Of a stretch of DNA of 64,000 nucleotides, positions 33,947-45,335 are shown piece after piece (the first letter of the stretch is position 1; the number at the start of each line of letters is the position of its first letter). The notes beneath the pieces were generated by a model. The model was not told where the DNA came from. It made no database searches and saw only the letters and a list, made by a program, of their open reading frames with translations. The position numbers and the translations under genes are program-made. Source of the DNA: Riptortus pedestris (Eukaryota; Arthropoda; Insecta; Hemiptera; Alydidae); NCBI GenBank assembly GCA_019009955.1, contig CM032228.1:70133501-70197500 (forward strand), read 5' to 3'.

Positions 33947-35304
33947 ATATAAAATTGTAACCTCTGTATGTAAATTGATTTTTTCGCAAAATTTCACGAT
34001 AACTTTTCGTTTGACATGTCATAGACACCATAACTGCATTTTGTTTCTTTGGTATCTGTTTGTTTGTTTGTTTATTTGTTTGTTTGTTTGTTTGTTTGTT
34101 ACCTTTTCACGCATAAACGGCTGAACCGAATTTTATGAAACTTGGTATTTATATTACTACTAGCCCAACTTAGACTTTAGGCTATACTAATATTCTCTGA
34201 GACGAACAGGAGTGGGGGTTATAAGGGAGGCCTGAAATTAAAAATAGGGATATTTCGTTTCCTATTGGTTTTTCGGCAAATATGCACATAACAAATGTTG
34301 TTTATTTTATTATTTAGAGTAACTTTTGTTATATACACTTTTTTCGTATAGTGAATTATAAACGATATATAGACTAAAACCTATAGCGGAAGTGAACAAT
34401 TTTATTTGGCACAAAAGACTCAACCGAACTAAATAAAACTCGGTATGTGTATTAGCACTAGCGTCTTCATTATAATAAGCCATACCAACATTTCTAGGGA
34501 CGGGCAGAAGTGGGGGTTATGAGGGAGGCCTGAAATTAAAAATGGTGATATTTTGTTTCTTATTGGTTTTTCGGCAAAAATGCACATATCAAAAGCTGTT
34601 TATTTTGTTATTTAGATCAATGTTTGTCATATACACTTTCGCCGTATACCGACGTATAATTGCGTTATACGCTAAAAATGGTTGCCGGAGTCAACAATTT
34701 TATTTGGCACACAAGAGACTCAACCGAACTGACTAAAACTCGGTATTTGTATTAGCACTAACGCCTTCATTATCATAAGCCATACCAACATTTCTAGGAA
34801 CGGGCAGAAGTAGGGGTTGGAAGGAAGGCCTGAAATTAAAAATAGGGATATTTCGTTTCCTATTGGTTTTTCGGCAAATATGCACATAACAAATGTTGTT
34901 TATTTTGTTATTTAGAGTAACTTTTGTTATATACACTTTTTCCGTATAGTGAATTATAAACGAGATATACACTAAAAGATAAAGCGGGAGTCAACTATTT
35001 TATTGGACACCAACGGTTGAACCGATTCCAACAAAACTCACAATATATAAATTAGCATTAATTCTTACATGGTAATAACCTATATTAAAATGTTTATGTT
35101 ATAACGGGAGTGGGGGTTATAAGGGAGGCCTGAAATAAAAATTCACGATATTTCATTTTCTATTCCAAACCAACCACGGGTACTAACCCTAAACACTGAA
35201 ACGGGGAAATGTCAAAATATTGTGCAAAGTAAAGTCTTGCCGACATAATACCATCATCATTCCGGCTCAAATGACTTCCCGGGCGAAGCCGGGTACCTTA
35301 GCTA

Positions 35305-35305
<1 letters not shown>
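33944..35305 (+). mobile_element. canonical non-autonomous Helitron
   Basis: The element starts TCTATATAAAATTGTAACC and ends with a GC-rich hairpin CCCGGGCGAAGCCGGG (35,278-35,293), eight bases, then CTAG (35,302-35,305) followed by T. This is the 5' TC / 3' hairpin plus CTRR architecture of Helitrons, inserted between A and T. About 1.36 kb. No Rep/helicase frame. The interior is mostly a 300-bp tandem repeat. A TC at 33,870 is a less likely alternative start because it would include the host's TA tract. Confidence 0.82.
34197..35150 (+). repeat. about 300-bp tandem repeats inside the Helitron
   Basis: The word GGGAGGCCTGAAAT with GGGGGTTATA before it recurs near 34,227, 34,527, 34,826 and 35,126, at spacings of 299-301 bases. 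Each unit also carries TTGGTTTTTCGGCAAA, TTATATACACTTT and ACAATTTTATTTGGCAC. Roughly three units plus partial ends. Confidence 0.9.
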
Positions 35306-35365
<60 letters not shown>

Positions 35366-35492
35366 CATAATGTTGAACGGATCTCATTTACTAGATTTAC
35401 TAGGATGGACATTGAAGGAAGTTTTTCGAAAATCGAAAATCGTACGGCCGGCACGGACGATTAATCTGAAGAGAAAATGCAGATTTTGCTGG
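35306..35492 (+). repeat. HINE-like element, right part, continuing after the Helitron
   Basis: TA tract 35,306-35,358, then TGTTGAACGGATCTCATTTA, TAGGATGGACATTGAAGGAA, TTTTTCGAAAATCG. This right block belongs to the copy begun at 33,600. Confidence 0.75.
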
Positions 35493-36084
35493 CTAAAAGA
35501 ATGAAGACTACAAAATGTTGTATGGCGCTGTGGTTATGGTGAGTCAATCCTTGCAGTTAGGGATTTGGCGTATTGCTACAATTTAATTAATCATGAATTA
35601 AGTTATAAGTTGACACTATACGTACAAATTTACTCGTGCGTTTCAATTTTTTTTTGCATTTCATCTGCGCTGTTTAGTTGATCAGATTTCAGAATCTGGA
35701 CAATCTGCTCAGGCTTGGGTATCCGCAAATGTATCTTAACCCCATTCTCCGGAGAATTCTCTGGTAAGTAAATGAGATCGGTGCTTGCGATATTGAGTGT
35801 TACCTCTTCTACTGTATTGCCACTTGAATAAGAGTTATTCCATATGAAAGCTCAAAAACTAAACGTGAGAGTTGAGAGGCACTTACGACATGTCTCGAGT
35901 GGTTTCCGTTTTGAAGGGGTTACTCTGCTGTACCGGCGTTTATTGACACACTCCACAAATACCCCCAGCATCGATGCTCTGCAAAAAAGTAAGTTCTTTC
36001 CCTCACTATAGTTTTGTCCAACTAGAGTTTACATGGGTTGTAAATAGTATAAAACACATCACGTTTCATGCGGTTTTTTTAAAC
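35493..36084. other. intergenic, nothing recognised
   Basis: Less AT-biased sequence with no coding or repeat-family similarity. Confidence 0.4.
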
Positions 36085-36527
36085 AATATTTATAGTACTC
36101 GTAAATTTAATTTGCAATAAGATTGATTCTGTACAATTTTTCTATCTGACGTATAGTAACGGAGATATTTCGAATTTTCGAAAATCCTCCCCTCTAAACC
36201 CCCCCCCCTCCCACTGGTCTGATTTCAGCCACTAACGAACTTGATTTTCTTTTAAATAAAACGACTAAATATCGAGTTTGGTAACGATCAAACAAAAATT
36301 GCGACCACTAGAGAGGTAACAGAAATATATATATAAAATTTTGAACAGACCTCATTTTCGTCATCTACTACGGTAACAGACAAATATATATATATATACA
36401 CACAGTTTTGAACGGACCTCATTTTCGTCATCTCCTGGGTAGGATCGATGGACATTTGAAGAAAAATTTCGAAAATTCCGTCATGAGTACAACCTCAATA
36501 GCTGATTTCCCCTAAGGGAAATCTGCT
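36085..36527 (+). repeat. HINE-like element, left-truncated, with a duplicated TA/right-block segment
   Basis: Module 2, then ATATATATATAAAATTTTGA with AACAGACCTCATTTTCGTC at 36,327-36,362, immediately repeated as AACAGACAAATATATATATA with GTTTTGAACGGACCTC at 36,377-36,422. A complete right end GATTTCCCCTAAGGGAAATC plus TGCT follows. Confidence 0.85.
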
Positions 36528-36539
36528 AACAGTGCAAAA

Positions 36540-36736
36540 ATCGTAGTGAGTACTGAAGATAGAAAATGCATGTATATAACACAATATTGATAGTACATAT
36601 AAGTTTTAATACGATTTTATTAGTTTTGTATATTTTTTCGATCCGATGCATAATAAGTGAGATATTTCGACTTTTCTAAATTCCTTACCCCAATTGGTCT
36701 GATTTCAGCCATTAATGACTTGATATTTATTTTTAC

Positions 36737-36787
<51 letters not shown>

Positions 36788-36788
36788 T
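36540..36788 (+). repeat. HINE-like element, left part, split at its TA tract
   Basis: Module 2 words (GATCCGATGCATAATAAG, TTTCAGCCATTAATGAC) lead to the TA tract 36,738-36,788. The matching right block resumes at 37,217 after a foreign insert. Confidence 0.75.
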
Positions 36789-37216
36789 GTAAGGGATAGA
36801 TTAGTGTTAGGGCAGATTAAGAAAGTCTAGCTCTTGTTGATACACAACTGAATCATCTAATAAAGAAATGGACCGAGAGAGTGCAGACTTGGAAGTTCGA
36901 AGTACAACCTAGATGGACAGGAAAGATCAGGGAGTAGGTGCCCAGCCACGAAGGAGTCAGTGTTCTTCTAATGTATTTTGTGCATGTGCATATGTTGTTA
37001 AATCAAGCTATATGTTGAAGAGGGAATTTGTATGTTAACAGAACGTTAGTCATAATATAAAGACAGCTTTAAACAACAAGGAATTAAGTTCAAAATTCTT
37101 TATATACCTATCGATTCTTTCCAATATAGAGACGGTTAGCCACTCTTAGTGCAAAAATGATCCTGAAGAGTTCATGCTAGCCGGGATATTTTTAATTAAA
37201 TATTAATAATAATAAT
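36789..37216. mobile_element. 430-bp unidentified insertion in a TA tract
   Basis: The insert begins TGTAAGGGATAGATTAGTG and contains ATATAAAGACAGC at about 37,059. Near its end CCTGAAGAGTTCATGCTAGC resembles the CTGANGA cores without GAAA. It could be a solo LTR or retroelement end. The flanking TA tract is host HINE-like sequence. Confidence 0.45.
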
Positions 37217-37232
37217 TAACCATAAAGGCGTC

Positions 37233-37278
<46 letters not shown>

Positions 37279-37399
37279 TGAACGGACCTCATTTTTGTCA
37301 TTTCCATGGTATGTCGATGGACATTTCAGAAAAACACGTTTCGAAAATCGAGCCATGAATACAACTTCAATAGCTGATTTATCTTAAGGAAAATCTGCT
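37217..37399 (+). repeat. HINE-like element, right part
   Basis: TA tract 37,217-37,274, GAACGGACCTCATTTTTGTC, CGATGGACATTTCAG and GATTTATCTTAAGGAAAATC with TGCT. Confidence 0.8.
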
Positions 37400-37899
37400 A
37401 AAAATAAACAGCAAAAGAATCCCTTAATCACAAAAACAGATGAATCACAAAGATTGGAAGATCATAATTGAATAATCTACGTATTTGGCGTTGTTCTTCT
37501 GAGGTATCCTTGAGGAGCATAGAAATACCCATGTACCCATGCTGTAATTAGCACCTTATTAGACTGATATGGTCATTTTCTTACTTATGAATATGTATTA
37601 ATTAGCCAAAGAATGTATTCATTAACGTGCAAAAGAAGTGCCAGCTTAAACGTGTGAAGATGCTGTTTGCATGAATAGTCAGCATGTTGAGGGGAAGTGA
37701 TAATAAGCAATAAATGAAGGTATGATTATATGGCTGAATTATCACACAGGTTAGCGAGTTTGGGCTTAACATTAATTTAGAGCATGAGTGGATACTCACT
37801 CCCATGATGAGGATTTAGTAAGGTTTGAAATAATTAAACAGAGGGCTAACTATGCCGACTTATACCAACTCGAGCAATGCAAGTGTTTATTTTATCCAA
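37400..37899. other. intergenic, nothing recognised
   Basis: No family repeat or coding similarity was seen. Confidence 0.4.
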
Positions 37900-38258
37900 T
37901 TGAGGTCGTACTCATGACGCGATTTTTGAAAAATGTCTTCAAATGTCCATCGATCCTACCCAGGAGATGACGAAAATGAGGTCTGTTCACAACTATATAT
38001 ATATATATATGAATGTATATATGTACTGTTAACGCTCTAGAGGTCGCCATTTTTGTTTAATCGTTACTAAACTCGGTATTTAATCGTTTTATGTAAAAAG
38101 AAATATTAAGTTCTTTAATGGCTGAAGGCATGAATCGGAACGAAAAATTGTATAAACCCAATCCTATTGCAAATGTAATGCTCGATAAATGTTGTTATGT
38201 CTTTATGCTATCAAATTTCATCTCAATTTAATATTTAGAATTAAATACTTCAGAATAT

Positions 38259-38310
<52 letters not shown>
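37900..38310 (-). repeat. HINE-like element, minus copy, partial
   Basis: Right block (TTGAGGTCGTACTCATGACG, TCGATCCTACCCAGGAGATG), a TA site at 37,995, then reverse module 2 start (CTGTTAACGCTCTAGAGGTC). It fades into a second TA tract at 38,262-38,310; the right-end palindrome is missing. Confidence 0.75.
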
Positions 38311-38311
<1 letters not shown>

Positions 38312-38387
38312 ATATATTAGTTAAGATTGAAAAATAACAATAATTCTGTTAATATTCAAGTAAGTGGAAGATATTTACAATCAAAAG

Positions 38388-39278
38388 TACGTCACGCAGG
38401 GGCTGCTTAAACTAAGCAGATTTCCAACGTGCAGGAATGAAACACTATTGATCCCTTCTCCCAATTTATTTCTTTTCAAAATTAAAATCAGAAAGAAGAA
38501 ATGGGGATATACTGAAGGCTGAAAACGAGAAAGTACGAATAACTCCCTTAATATTTAAGCAACGAAAACATTTATTGACGAACATTGTAGGAATCTATAG
38601 GTTAACAAGTTTTACTCCGAAACATTTTTCAATACGACTCAGAATATCGGAGATGTTCTGAATTTTCCATTCTCCCCCTTCCCCTTCTTACCCACACACG
38701 TCCTATTCGTATTTTAGCCATTAACGACTAAAGAACTTTGACGTTTAATGGAACGGTTAAATATCCATTATGGTATAGGTCATATAAACATTTTAGAGAT
38801 CAGAACGAAAAGTCCTAATTGATGGCGTCATCCCGTGACGTATTTGCGTGTTTCAAAAATTAAAAAATCAATGAAAACCATATATGGTATTTAACCTTGG
38901 AGAGACGTGGTTCATTAGTAGAAGTGGGATTTTACTGATATCCGAAAACTAAAATATGGAAATAATCCGGTTACTATTAAACATAGAGAAAACATGTAAA
39001 TAGCAAAATTTTTTAGAACTTTACATTTGCAATAAGATTCATTCTATACAATTTTTCAATGCGACGCATTACAACTGAGATATTTCTAATTTTCAAATTT
39101 CCCCTCTCTAAACCCACCCACTCCCACAGGTTCGATTTTACGATATATATATATAATTTTGAATGTACCTCATTTTAGTCGTCTCCTGGGTAGGATCGAT
39201 AGTCATTTAAAGAATTGTTTCGAAAACCCTATCATGAGTTTAACCACAAAAGCTTATTTCCCGTAAGGTAAATCTTCC
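38388..39278 (+). repeat. HINE-like element, long form, short TA site
   Basis: About 0.89 kb: GTACGTCACGCAGGGGCTGC, AAACTAAGCAGATTTCCAAC, module 1, the degraded palindrome TTGATGGCGTCATCCC near 38,820, module 2, ACGATATATATATATAATTT, right block and TTTCCCGTAAGGTAAATC. Confidence 0.85.
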
Positions 39279-39282
39279 AAAA

Positions 39283-39855
39283 GTGCTAATAACTCTCTTA
39301 ATGTATGAGTTATCAATAAATGTTTAGAACAACAATTTTAGAACATTATTTTAACAATATTGATTCTATAAAATGTTTCTTATAAAAAAGGAAACATTTG
39401 AAATTCTGAACCGCCCCCTTAACCCCCTTTGTTCCTGGTCCGATTTTATTCAAATATGTCGGTTAATAATTAAGTTACACAGGAACTTTATATAGCATTT
39501 ATAAATAATCAAATTTCCAATAAGATAACTACTATACAATTTTTTCGGCCCCACTTATAGTAACGGAGATATTTTGCATTTTTAAACCCCCTTCTTGTAA
39601 ACCGCTCGCCCGATTTCAGCCGTTAACGAACTTGGTCTTTATTTTTTCATAAATCGTTTAAATATCGAGTGTGGTAACGATCTAATCAAAATTGAGACCT
39701 CTAGAGCAGTAATTGACAAATATATAAATCCATATATAATTTTGAACTATACTTATTTTTGTCGTCTAATTGGTAGGATTGATGGACATTTGTAGAAATA
39801 TTTCGAATTCGCGTCTTGAGTACAACCTCAGTTGCAGATTATATGGGAATCTAAT
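39283..39855 (+). repeat. HINE-like element, left-truncated, adjacent to the previous copy
   Basis: Module 1 words (GCTAATAACTCTCTTAATG), module 2 (GGAGATATTTTGCATTTT, GCCCGATTTCAGCCGTTAAC), an unexpanded TA site (AATATATAAATCCATATATA) and a degenerate right end (GCAGATTATATGGGAATCT). Confidence 0.72.
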
Positions 39856-40519
39856 TAACTCATGAATGAAGTAATGTTTTCGTCTTTACCTGAGCTATAA
39901 GGTTTTCCCTGATCTTTGAAAAATAATTGTTATTTACAAAACTAAGCTACTACTGTTACTTCGAGCCTATGTAAGTAAGTGCTCTTATTACCTTCATGAA
40001 AAAGTGTGTAAAAAACATTTCTGCCTGGCCTGCTGTCACGTTTTTTTTCCTTCTTTAATTAAATATTTCCTATCTGCCGTTGTTTCCATTTCATAAAAAT
40101 GTGTCCGATTCAGGACGATTTACTATTAGGCAACCTCCTCTTCCCACTATGTATATATACAATAGGAATGTTTACTTGTTCGCAAATATTAAACTGACTA
40201 CGATAAATTAAATTATCTTAGTATTTCCTGTAAATAATCGGCACACGTGGTGAATGTTAATGAGTTTAATCTTCATCGTAGTTAAAGACTATTATGTAGT
40301 TTACATTTCGAGAAAAATTCAATAAATCATATTAATTAACTTTAATAGATTTTAGTTTTAGAAAATTTATCCTAAGAAACGCACTCTAATGCTGAGAGAC
40401 TTAAGTGTGGGACTATAATAATGTTTTATTTGCACTAGATGACAAAAATAGCTTCATCAAATTTGTAATATATATGAATGTGTGTTGATGTCTCTTTGTA
40501 TATGTTGTATGTTGATATG
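39856..40519. other. intergenic, nothing recognised
   Basis: AT-rich sequence without family repeats or coding similarity. Confidence 0.4.
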
Positions 40520-41750
40520 TGGGTGACCCAACTTCCCGTGCCAACCCCTTAAAATCTCCAATTATTTTAATACAAGGCTAAGACTTGTTGTGCTATAATT
40601 GGGACACCTGAAGAATCCTTTCAGCACATATTCAACCTCCTAACCTTCTCCAGTACTTCTCCAGCAACCATAACTTTGGAATTACCAATGGAATGCCCAA
40701 CATTTTATGGGGGATTCTTGTAGAAAATCAAATTCTAAAACAAGTTTATATCGTTAACCTTTTTTGATTAGACGCATCCCTTAGCACAAATTTAATTTCA
40801 GAAACGGCAAATTTTATTGGAAAATGCTGCGAAATGTTGTAGTCTACAAAACTATTTTGAAACAAGCCTACTGGGAAAGGAATGGATTCTGAAATTTAAA
40901 AAAAAAAAAAAAAGTATTTAAAATGAAATAATGCAAAAGTATTCTTGAATGAATCCAAAAAATGGCTTACTTTTAAAAATATCAATATAATAAAAAACAT
41001 TCTTAGAATTTACTTATTTTAAACTAATTACGTATTAGTTATTTGTAAAAGGAATACATTTTTCCACAAGCATAGCTTCCTGTAAAGGGCCATACATTCT
41101 ATTTTAGTAGCAGAAATACTTAGTGTCTAAATGGTTCTCAGATACCATCTTTTGAATTGCAAAGTGAGGAAGGATTTTCGAACACTTCTACCAGCTGTAG
41201 GTATTGTAGGACAAAGAAATAAAAGTGGTTTCTGTTTTTTTACATGAAGCTATGCTGATGGAAATATGCATTCCTTTTACAAATAATTACTACGTAATGG
41301 TGATGTTTTTGAAAGTATATATATTTTGGATTCATTCAAGAATTCTTTTGCGATATTTTTTTTTTTAAATTTCAAAATCCTTTCCTTTCCCCGTAGACTT
41401 GTTTCAAAGATAGTTTTGTAGACTACAACTTTTATGTCGCAGCATTTTTCAATAAAAGTTGCCGTTTCTGAAATAATATGTGCATTTTATTGCTCATTAA
41501 GGATGCGTCAAATCGAAAAATTTATCATCATAAACTCGTTTTAGAATTAGTTTTTCTACAAGAATCCCCCATAAAAAGTAGGGCATTCCATTGGATATTC
41601 CAAATTTATGGTCGCTGGAGAAGTACTGGAGAAGGTTACGAGGTTGAATATGGACTGAAAGGATTCTTCAGGTGTCCCAATTATGGCACACCAAGTCTCA
41701 GTATTAAAATAGTCGGAGATTTTAAGGGGGGTGGCACAGGAAGTCAGGAC
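40520..41750. repeat. long inverted repeat, arms over 500 bp, spacer about 135 bp
   Basis: The left arm (about 40,520-41,097) and the inverted right arm (about 41,233-41,750) share, in order, TTAAAATCTCC, ATTGGGACACCTGAAGAATC, ACCTTCTCCAGTACTTCTCC, TATGGGGGATTCTTGTAGAA, GTAGTCTACAAAACTAT and TTATTTGTAAAAGGAAT. They differ by scattered substitutions and small gaps. Transcribed through, it would make a long imperfect hairpin RNA. It may be two inverted copies of one unidentified element; no coding domain was recognised. Confidence 0.85.
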
Positions 41751-41756
41751 AGCCTG

Positions 41757-42082
41757 TATATCTGTTAACGCTCTAGCAGTCGCAATTTTTGTATGGTCGG
41801 TAACACACTTGACATATAAGTTATTCATAATAAACTAATGGCCATATTCGTTAACGGCTGAAATTGGACCAATGAGAGGGGGAATAGAGGGGGGGAGTTT
41901 GAAAATTCAAAATATTTCCTCTATTGTGAGTGGGATCGTAAAATGTTATAGAACCAATCATGTTAAACTACTGATGTTGTTCTGTGATTATTTTTTCATA
42001 ACTCATGTATTGAGCGAATTATTCGTGCTTTCTTGTTTTCAGCCTTCAGTAACAACCCCCCCCCCTTCTATTCATTCCTTTT
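41757..42082 (-). repeat. HINE-like element fragment, minus, interrupted by the next copy
   Basis: CTGTTAACGCTCTAGCAGTC, GAGTGGGATCGTAAAATG, and TTGTTTTCAGCCTTCAGTAA with a C-tract; it ends at TTCATTCCTTTT, directly where the next copy starts. Confidence 0.75.
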
Positions 42083-42202
42083 AGTAGATTTTCTATAAGG
42101 GAAATCAGCTATTGAGGTAGTACTTATGCAGCGATTTTCAAAAACTTTCTTTAAATGTTCATCGATCCTACCTAGTAGATGACGAAAATGAGGTCTGTTC
42201 AA

Positions 42203-42274
<72 letters not shown>

Positions 42275-42739
42275 CTGTTACCTCTCTAGTGGTCGTAATT
42301 TTGGTTTAATCGTTACCAAAATCGATATTTAAACGTTTTACGTAAAAAGGAAGATCATGTTCTTTAATGGCTGAAATCCGACAGGTGGGAGGGAGGGTTT
42401 AGGGTGGACAAATTTCGAAAGTTCTTAATATCTTCGTTATTATACGTCATATCGAAAAACTGTACAGAACCAATCTTGTTGCAAATGTAATGTTCTGTAA
42501 ATGTTGTTATGTACCTTCTTTCTCTATCTTGATTATTAAACGAGATTTGTATTTTTTAGTTATCCGTCTTCTGCAAATTCCCACTCCTACTCATGCCATA
42601 TTAACAATTAGCTGGTATATTATGAAGCACATCATTTGAATGGTATTTTTTCATTGAAATTTTACGTTTTGAGATAAATGCAAATACGTTACGCACTATG
42701 GAAAATCTGGTTAGTTTTCGCAGCCCCTGCGTGACGGAC
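42083..42739 (-). repeat. HINE-like element, complete minus copy
   Basis: 657 bp: right end AGTAGATTTTCTATAAGGGA, right block, TA tract 42,208-42,271, module 2 and left end CGCAGCCCCTGCGTGACGGA with final C. It is flanked by T on both sides and nested in the copy at 41,757-42,082. Confidence 0.9.
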
Positions 42740-42892
42740 TTCAACTTTTTCTTAGAGGTTTAATTATTTTAGGTTTAATGCCTTCCAATTTATGAGAAGC
42801 GCTTGAGGTATGTAGCCAGTTGACTCGATTGCTGATGAAGTGAGAATATCACGAAAACGGTCCACACAATTCGGTTTTATTTGAGTAGATGG

Positions 42893-43665
42893 AAAAGGGG
42901 GTTTCTGGAACACTTTCAAAATATTAAAAAATACCCTAAATCCCTAAAAAAATGATCACGTGATAATTTTAATAATTTTTCAAATAATCACTAAAAATCC
43001 ATTAAAACATTGATTTTTATCATAATTTTTTTAAAAATATATATAAAAAGAGGGTTTCGATTGCAATTTTCAAAAATACCCTCCAAATGCTAACGATCAA
43101 AAATACCCTAAATCCTCCAAAAAATGCTAGCGATCAAAAATACCACAAATCCTCCAAAAAATGCTAACGATCAAAAATACCCCAAATCCTCCAAAAAATG
43201 CTAACGACCAAAATACCCTAAATCCTCCAAAAAATGCTAACGATCAAAATACCCTAAATCCTCCAAAAAATGCTAACGACCAAAAATACCCCAAATCATT
43301 TTTTGGAGGATTTGGAGTATTTTTGGTCGTTAGCCTTTTTTGGAGGATTTGGGGTATTTTTGGTCGTTAGCATTTTTTGGAGGATTTGGGGTATTTTTGA
43401 TCGTTAGCATTTTTTGGAGGATTTAGGGTATTTTGGTCGTTAGCATTTGGAGGGTATTTTGAAAACTGCAATAGAAAGAGGGCTTCTAGCGCAATTTTCA
43501 AATTGCGCTAGAAACCCCCTTTTTATATATATTTTAAAAAAAATTATGATAAAAATCAATGTTTATGGATTTTTAGTGATTATTTGAAAAATTAGTAAAA
43601 TTAGTACGTTCGTATTTTTGGGGGGATTTGGGGTATTTTGAAAAGTGTGCCAGAAACCCCCTTTT
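42893..43665. mobile_element. foldback element with internal tandem repeats
   Basis: AAAAGGGGGTTTCTGG at 42,893 is mirrored by CCAGAAACCCCCTTTT at 43,650-43,665, and the mirror symmetry continues to a centre near 43,295. Both arms contain ATAATCACTAAAAATCCAT, a central array of 36-40-bp units (ATGCTAACGATCAAAAATAC, CCTAAATCCTCCAAAAA), and words such as TATATATAAAAAG. Near-palindrome with tandem arrays is the structure of foldback (FB) elements. No coding frame. Confidence 0.85.
43484..43513. repeat. perfect 14-bp hairpin inside the foldback element
   Basis: TTCTAGCGCAATTT and AAATTGCGCTAGAA separated by TC; present only in the right arm of the foldback element. Confidence 0.9.
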
Positions 43666-44310
43666 TATACTACTTATTTGATATCAATGTCATCATGATT
43701 ATCTTCCATCCTTCCAAATACGTAAATTAAGGCCTTTCAGTGGCCTCTGCTCTCAAAATTATTTTAAAGTTCTTAGATATCGTGTAACTTCTGATTAATG
43801 TCTGTTTGTAATCCCGTTACACTCGTATACTAAGTAATTCCAGTTTGAATGTTCTGTCCAAATTCTTATGTTTGTAATTCATATTTTATTCAACAAAAGA
43901 AATTCTCTACTTCTTAAAAATAACTTAGTTTTAAACTTCAAGGCAATCATCATGATTAATAATTCAAATTACTCACAAAAAACATGTGAATATTTCCTCA
44001 GCTACACTGTGGGGATGCACTTACCTGAAAAAAATAGGAATGCATAAGCAAAGGCAGTTATAATGCAGGTTAACCATCATGAAAAAAGAAACCACTTAAA
44101 GTAATTGATCAATTAAAACTTAAAGTATTATGCTCTAAATATCTCGATAAAATATAATAAGCACAATAATAGTAATAAAAAACAAATAAGTATATCTAAA
44201 AAATACGCTGAGTCAATAAAAATTGATTACTGAAATACAATCATTAGGAGTAATGTCTGGCGAATATTTGTAGACAAGAGTAAGGTTGTTTGTAAGTCGA
44301 AAGAACCAAC
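43666..44310. other. intergenic, nothing recognised
   Basis: AT-rich, no family repeat or coding similarity. Confidence 0.4.
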
Positions 44311-44312
44311 CT

Positions 44313-44340
44313 CTGAGGAGATGATTTTGTGCCATGAAAC
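44313..44340 (+). other. hammerhead-like core CTGAGGA(16)GAAAC
   Basis: CTGAGGA, 16 bases, GAAAC, then ATGTAGGGATGG, the same downstream word (ATGTAGGG) as the core at 15,128-15,156 on the minus strand. The flanking sequence is not otherwise identified. Confidence 0.4.
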
Positions 44341-44987
44341 ATGTAGGGATGGTGAAATAAGACCAGCAAAAAAGAATTTTAACTATATTTTAATGATACT
44401 TCGCAATATACGGTCATTTGTAAAGTGTAGTAAAAAGTGTTTTCGTTATTTCAAAATTCCTGGAGGACATTGTTGATGTAACATAATTTATACGGAAAGT
44501 TATGATAGCTTAACACTAATGTTAATTATCTTGAAACAGCTGCGATGTTACTTATGCCTAGGTCTTCTTCTTTTAACCTCCCTCCAATAATTAAAATGAT
44601 TATATTTTAAGTCCGAATGTTATATTTTATAAATTTGGTACATGTTGTAAATAAGGACTACCTCCTCATTCATTGAACGGTAGTCAGGATTTTCTCGGAA
44701 GCAAATAAAGGAATAAATAACATATATGGTCACATATACATGCAGTGGTTTCCTCTTCCCTTCTGCATGAGACTATCCAACAATAAATGCAGCAGGAAGA
44801 GTGTGTATAAAACGACCCTTTTCAGCAGATTTCCTTTAAGGGAAATCATCTGTTGAGGTTGTCCTAATGGCGCGAATTTTAAAAAAAATGTCTTCAAATA
44901 CTCATCGATCCCACCCAGGAGATGACGAAAATGAGGTCCTTTCAAAACTATAATTATCTATGTATCTCTCTCTCTCTCTCCCTCTCC

Positions 44988-45068
<81 letters not shown>

Positions 45069-45335
45069 TTTGTCTGGTAACTCTCTATCGGTCGCAATTT
45101 TTGTTTAATCGTCACCGTACATTATATTCAAACGTTTTATGTAAAATTTAAGAACAATTTCGTTAATGGTTAAAATTCGTCCAAATGAGTTGGGGGGGGG
45201 TTAGAGGGGGCATTTTAAATATTCAAAATATCTTTGTTATTAAACAACGGATTGACAAATTGTTTTGATCTTATGGCTTTTGCCAAGTCAGGTTGAAAAG
45301 ACTGTTGGAGACTCCGGCCCTCCCGATTGATCTTA

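Noticed and set aside
40601..40640. Another CTGANGA core (ACACCTGAAGAATCC) in the long inverted repeat
   Set aside because: No GAAA follows within 25 bases, so it does not fit the hammerhead-like pattern.
41478..41828. Protein-coding frames of 90-96 codons on both strands
   Set aside because: They lie within the long inverted repeat and run into HINE-like sequence; no domain was recognised.
43086..43290. CRISPR-like array of 36-40-bp direct repeats
   Set aside because: The units are contiguous without unique spacers, lie in a foldback element, and the window is eukaryotic.
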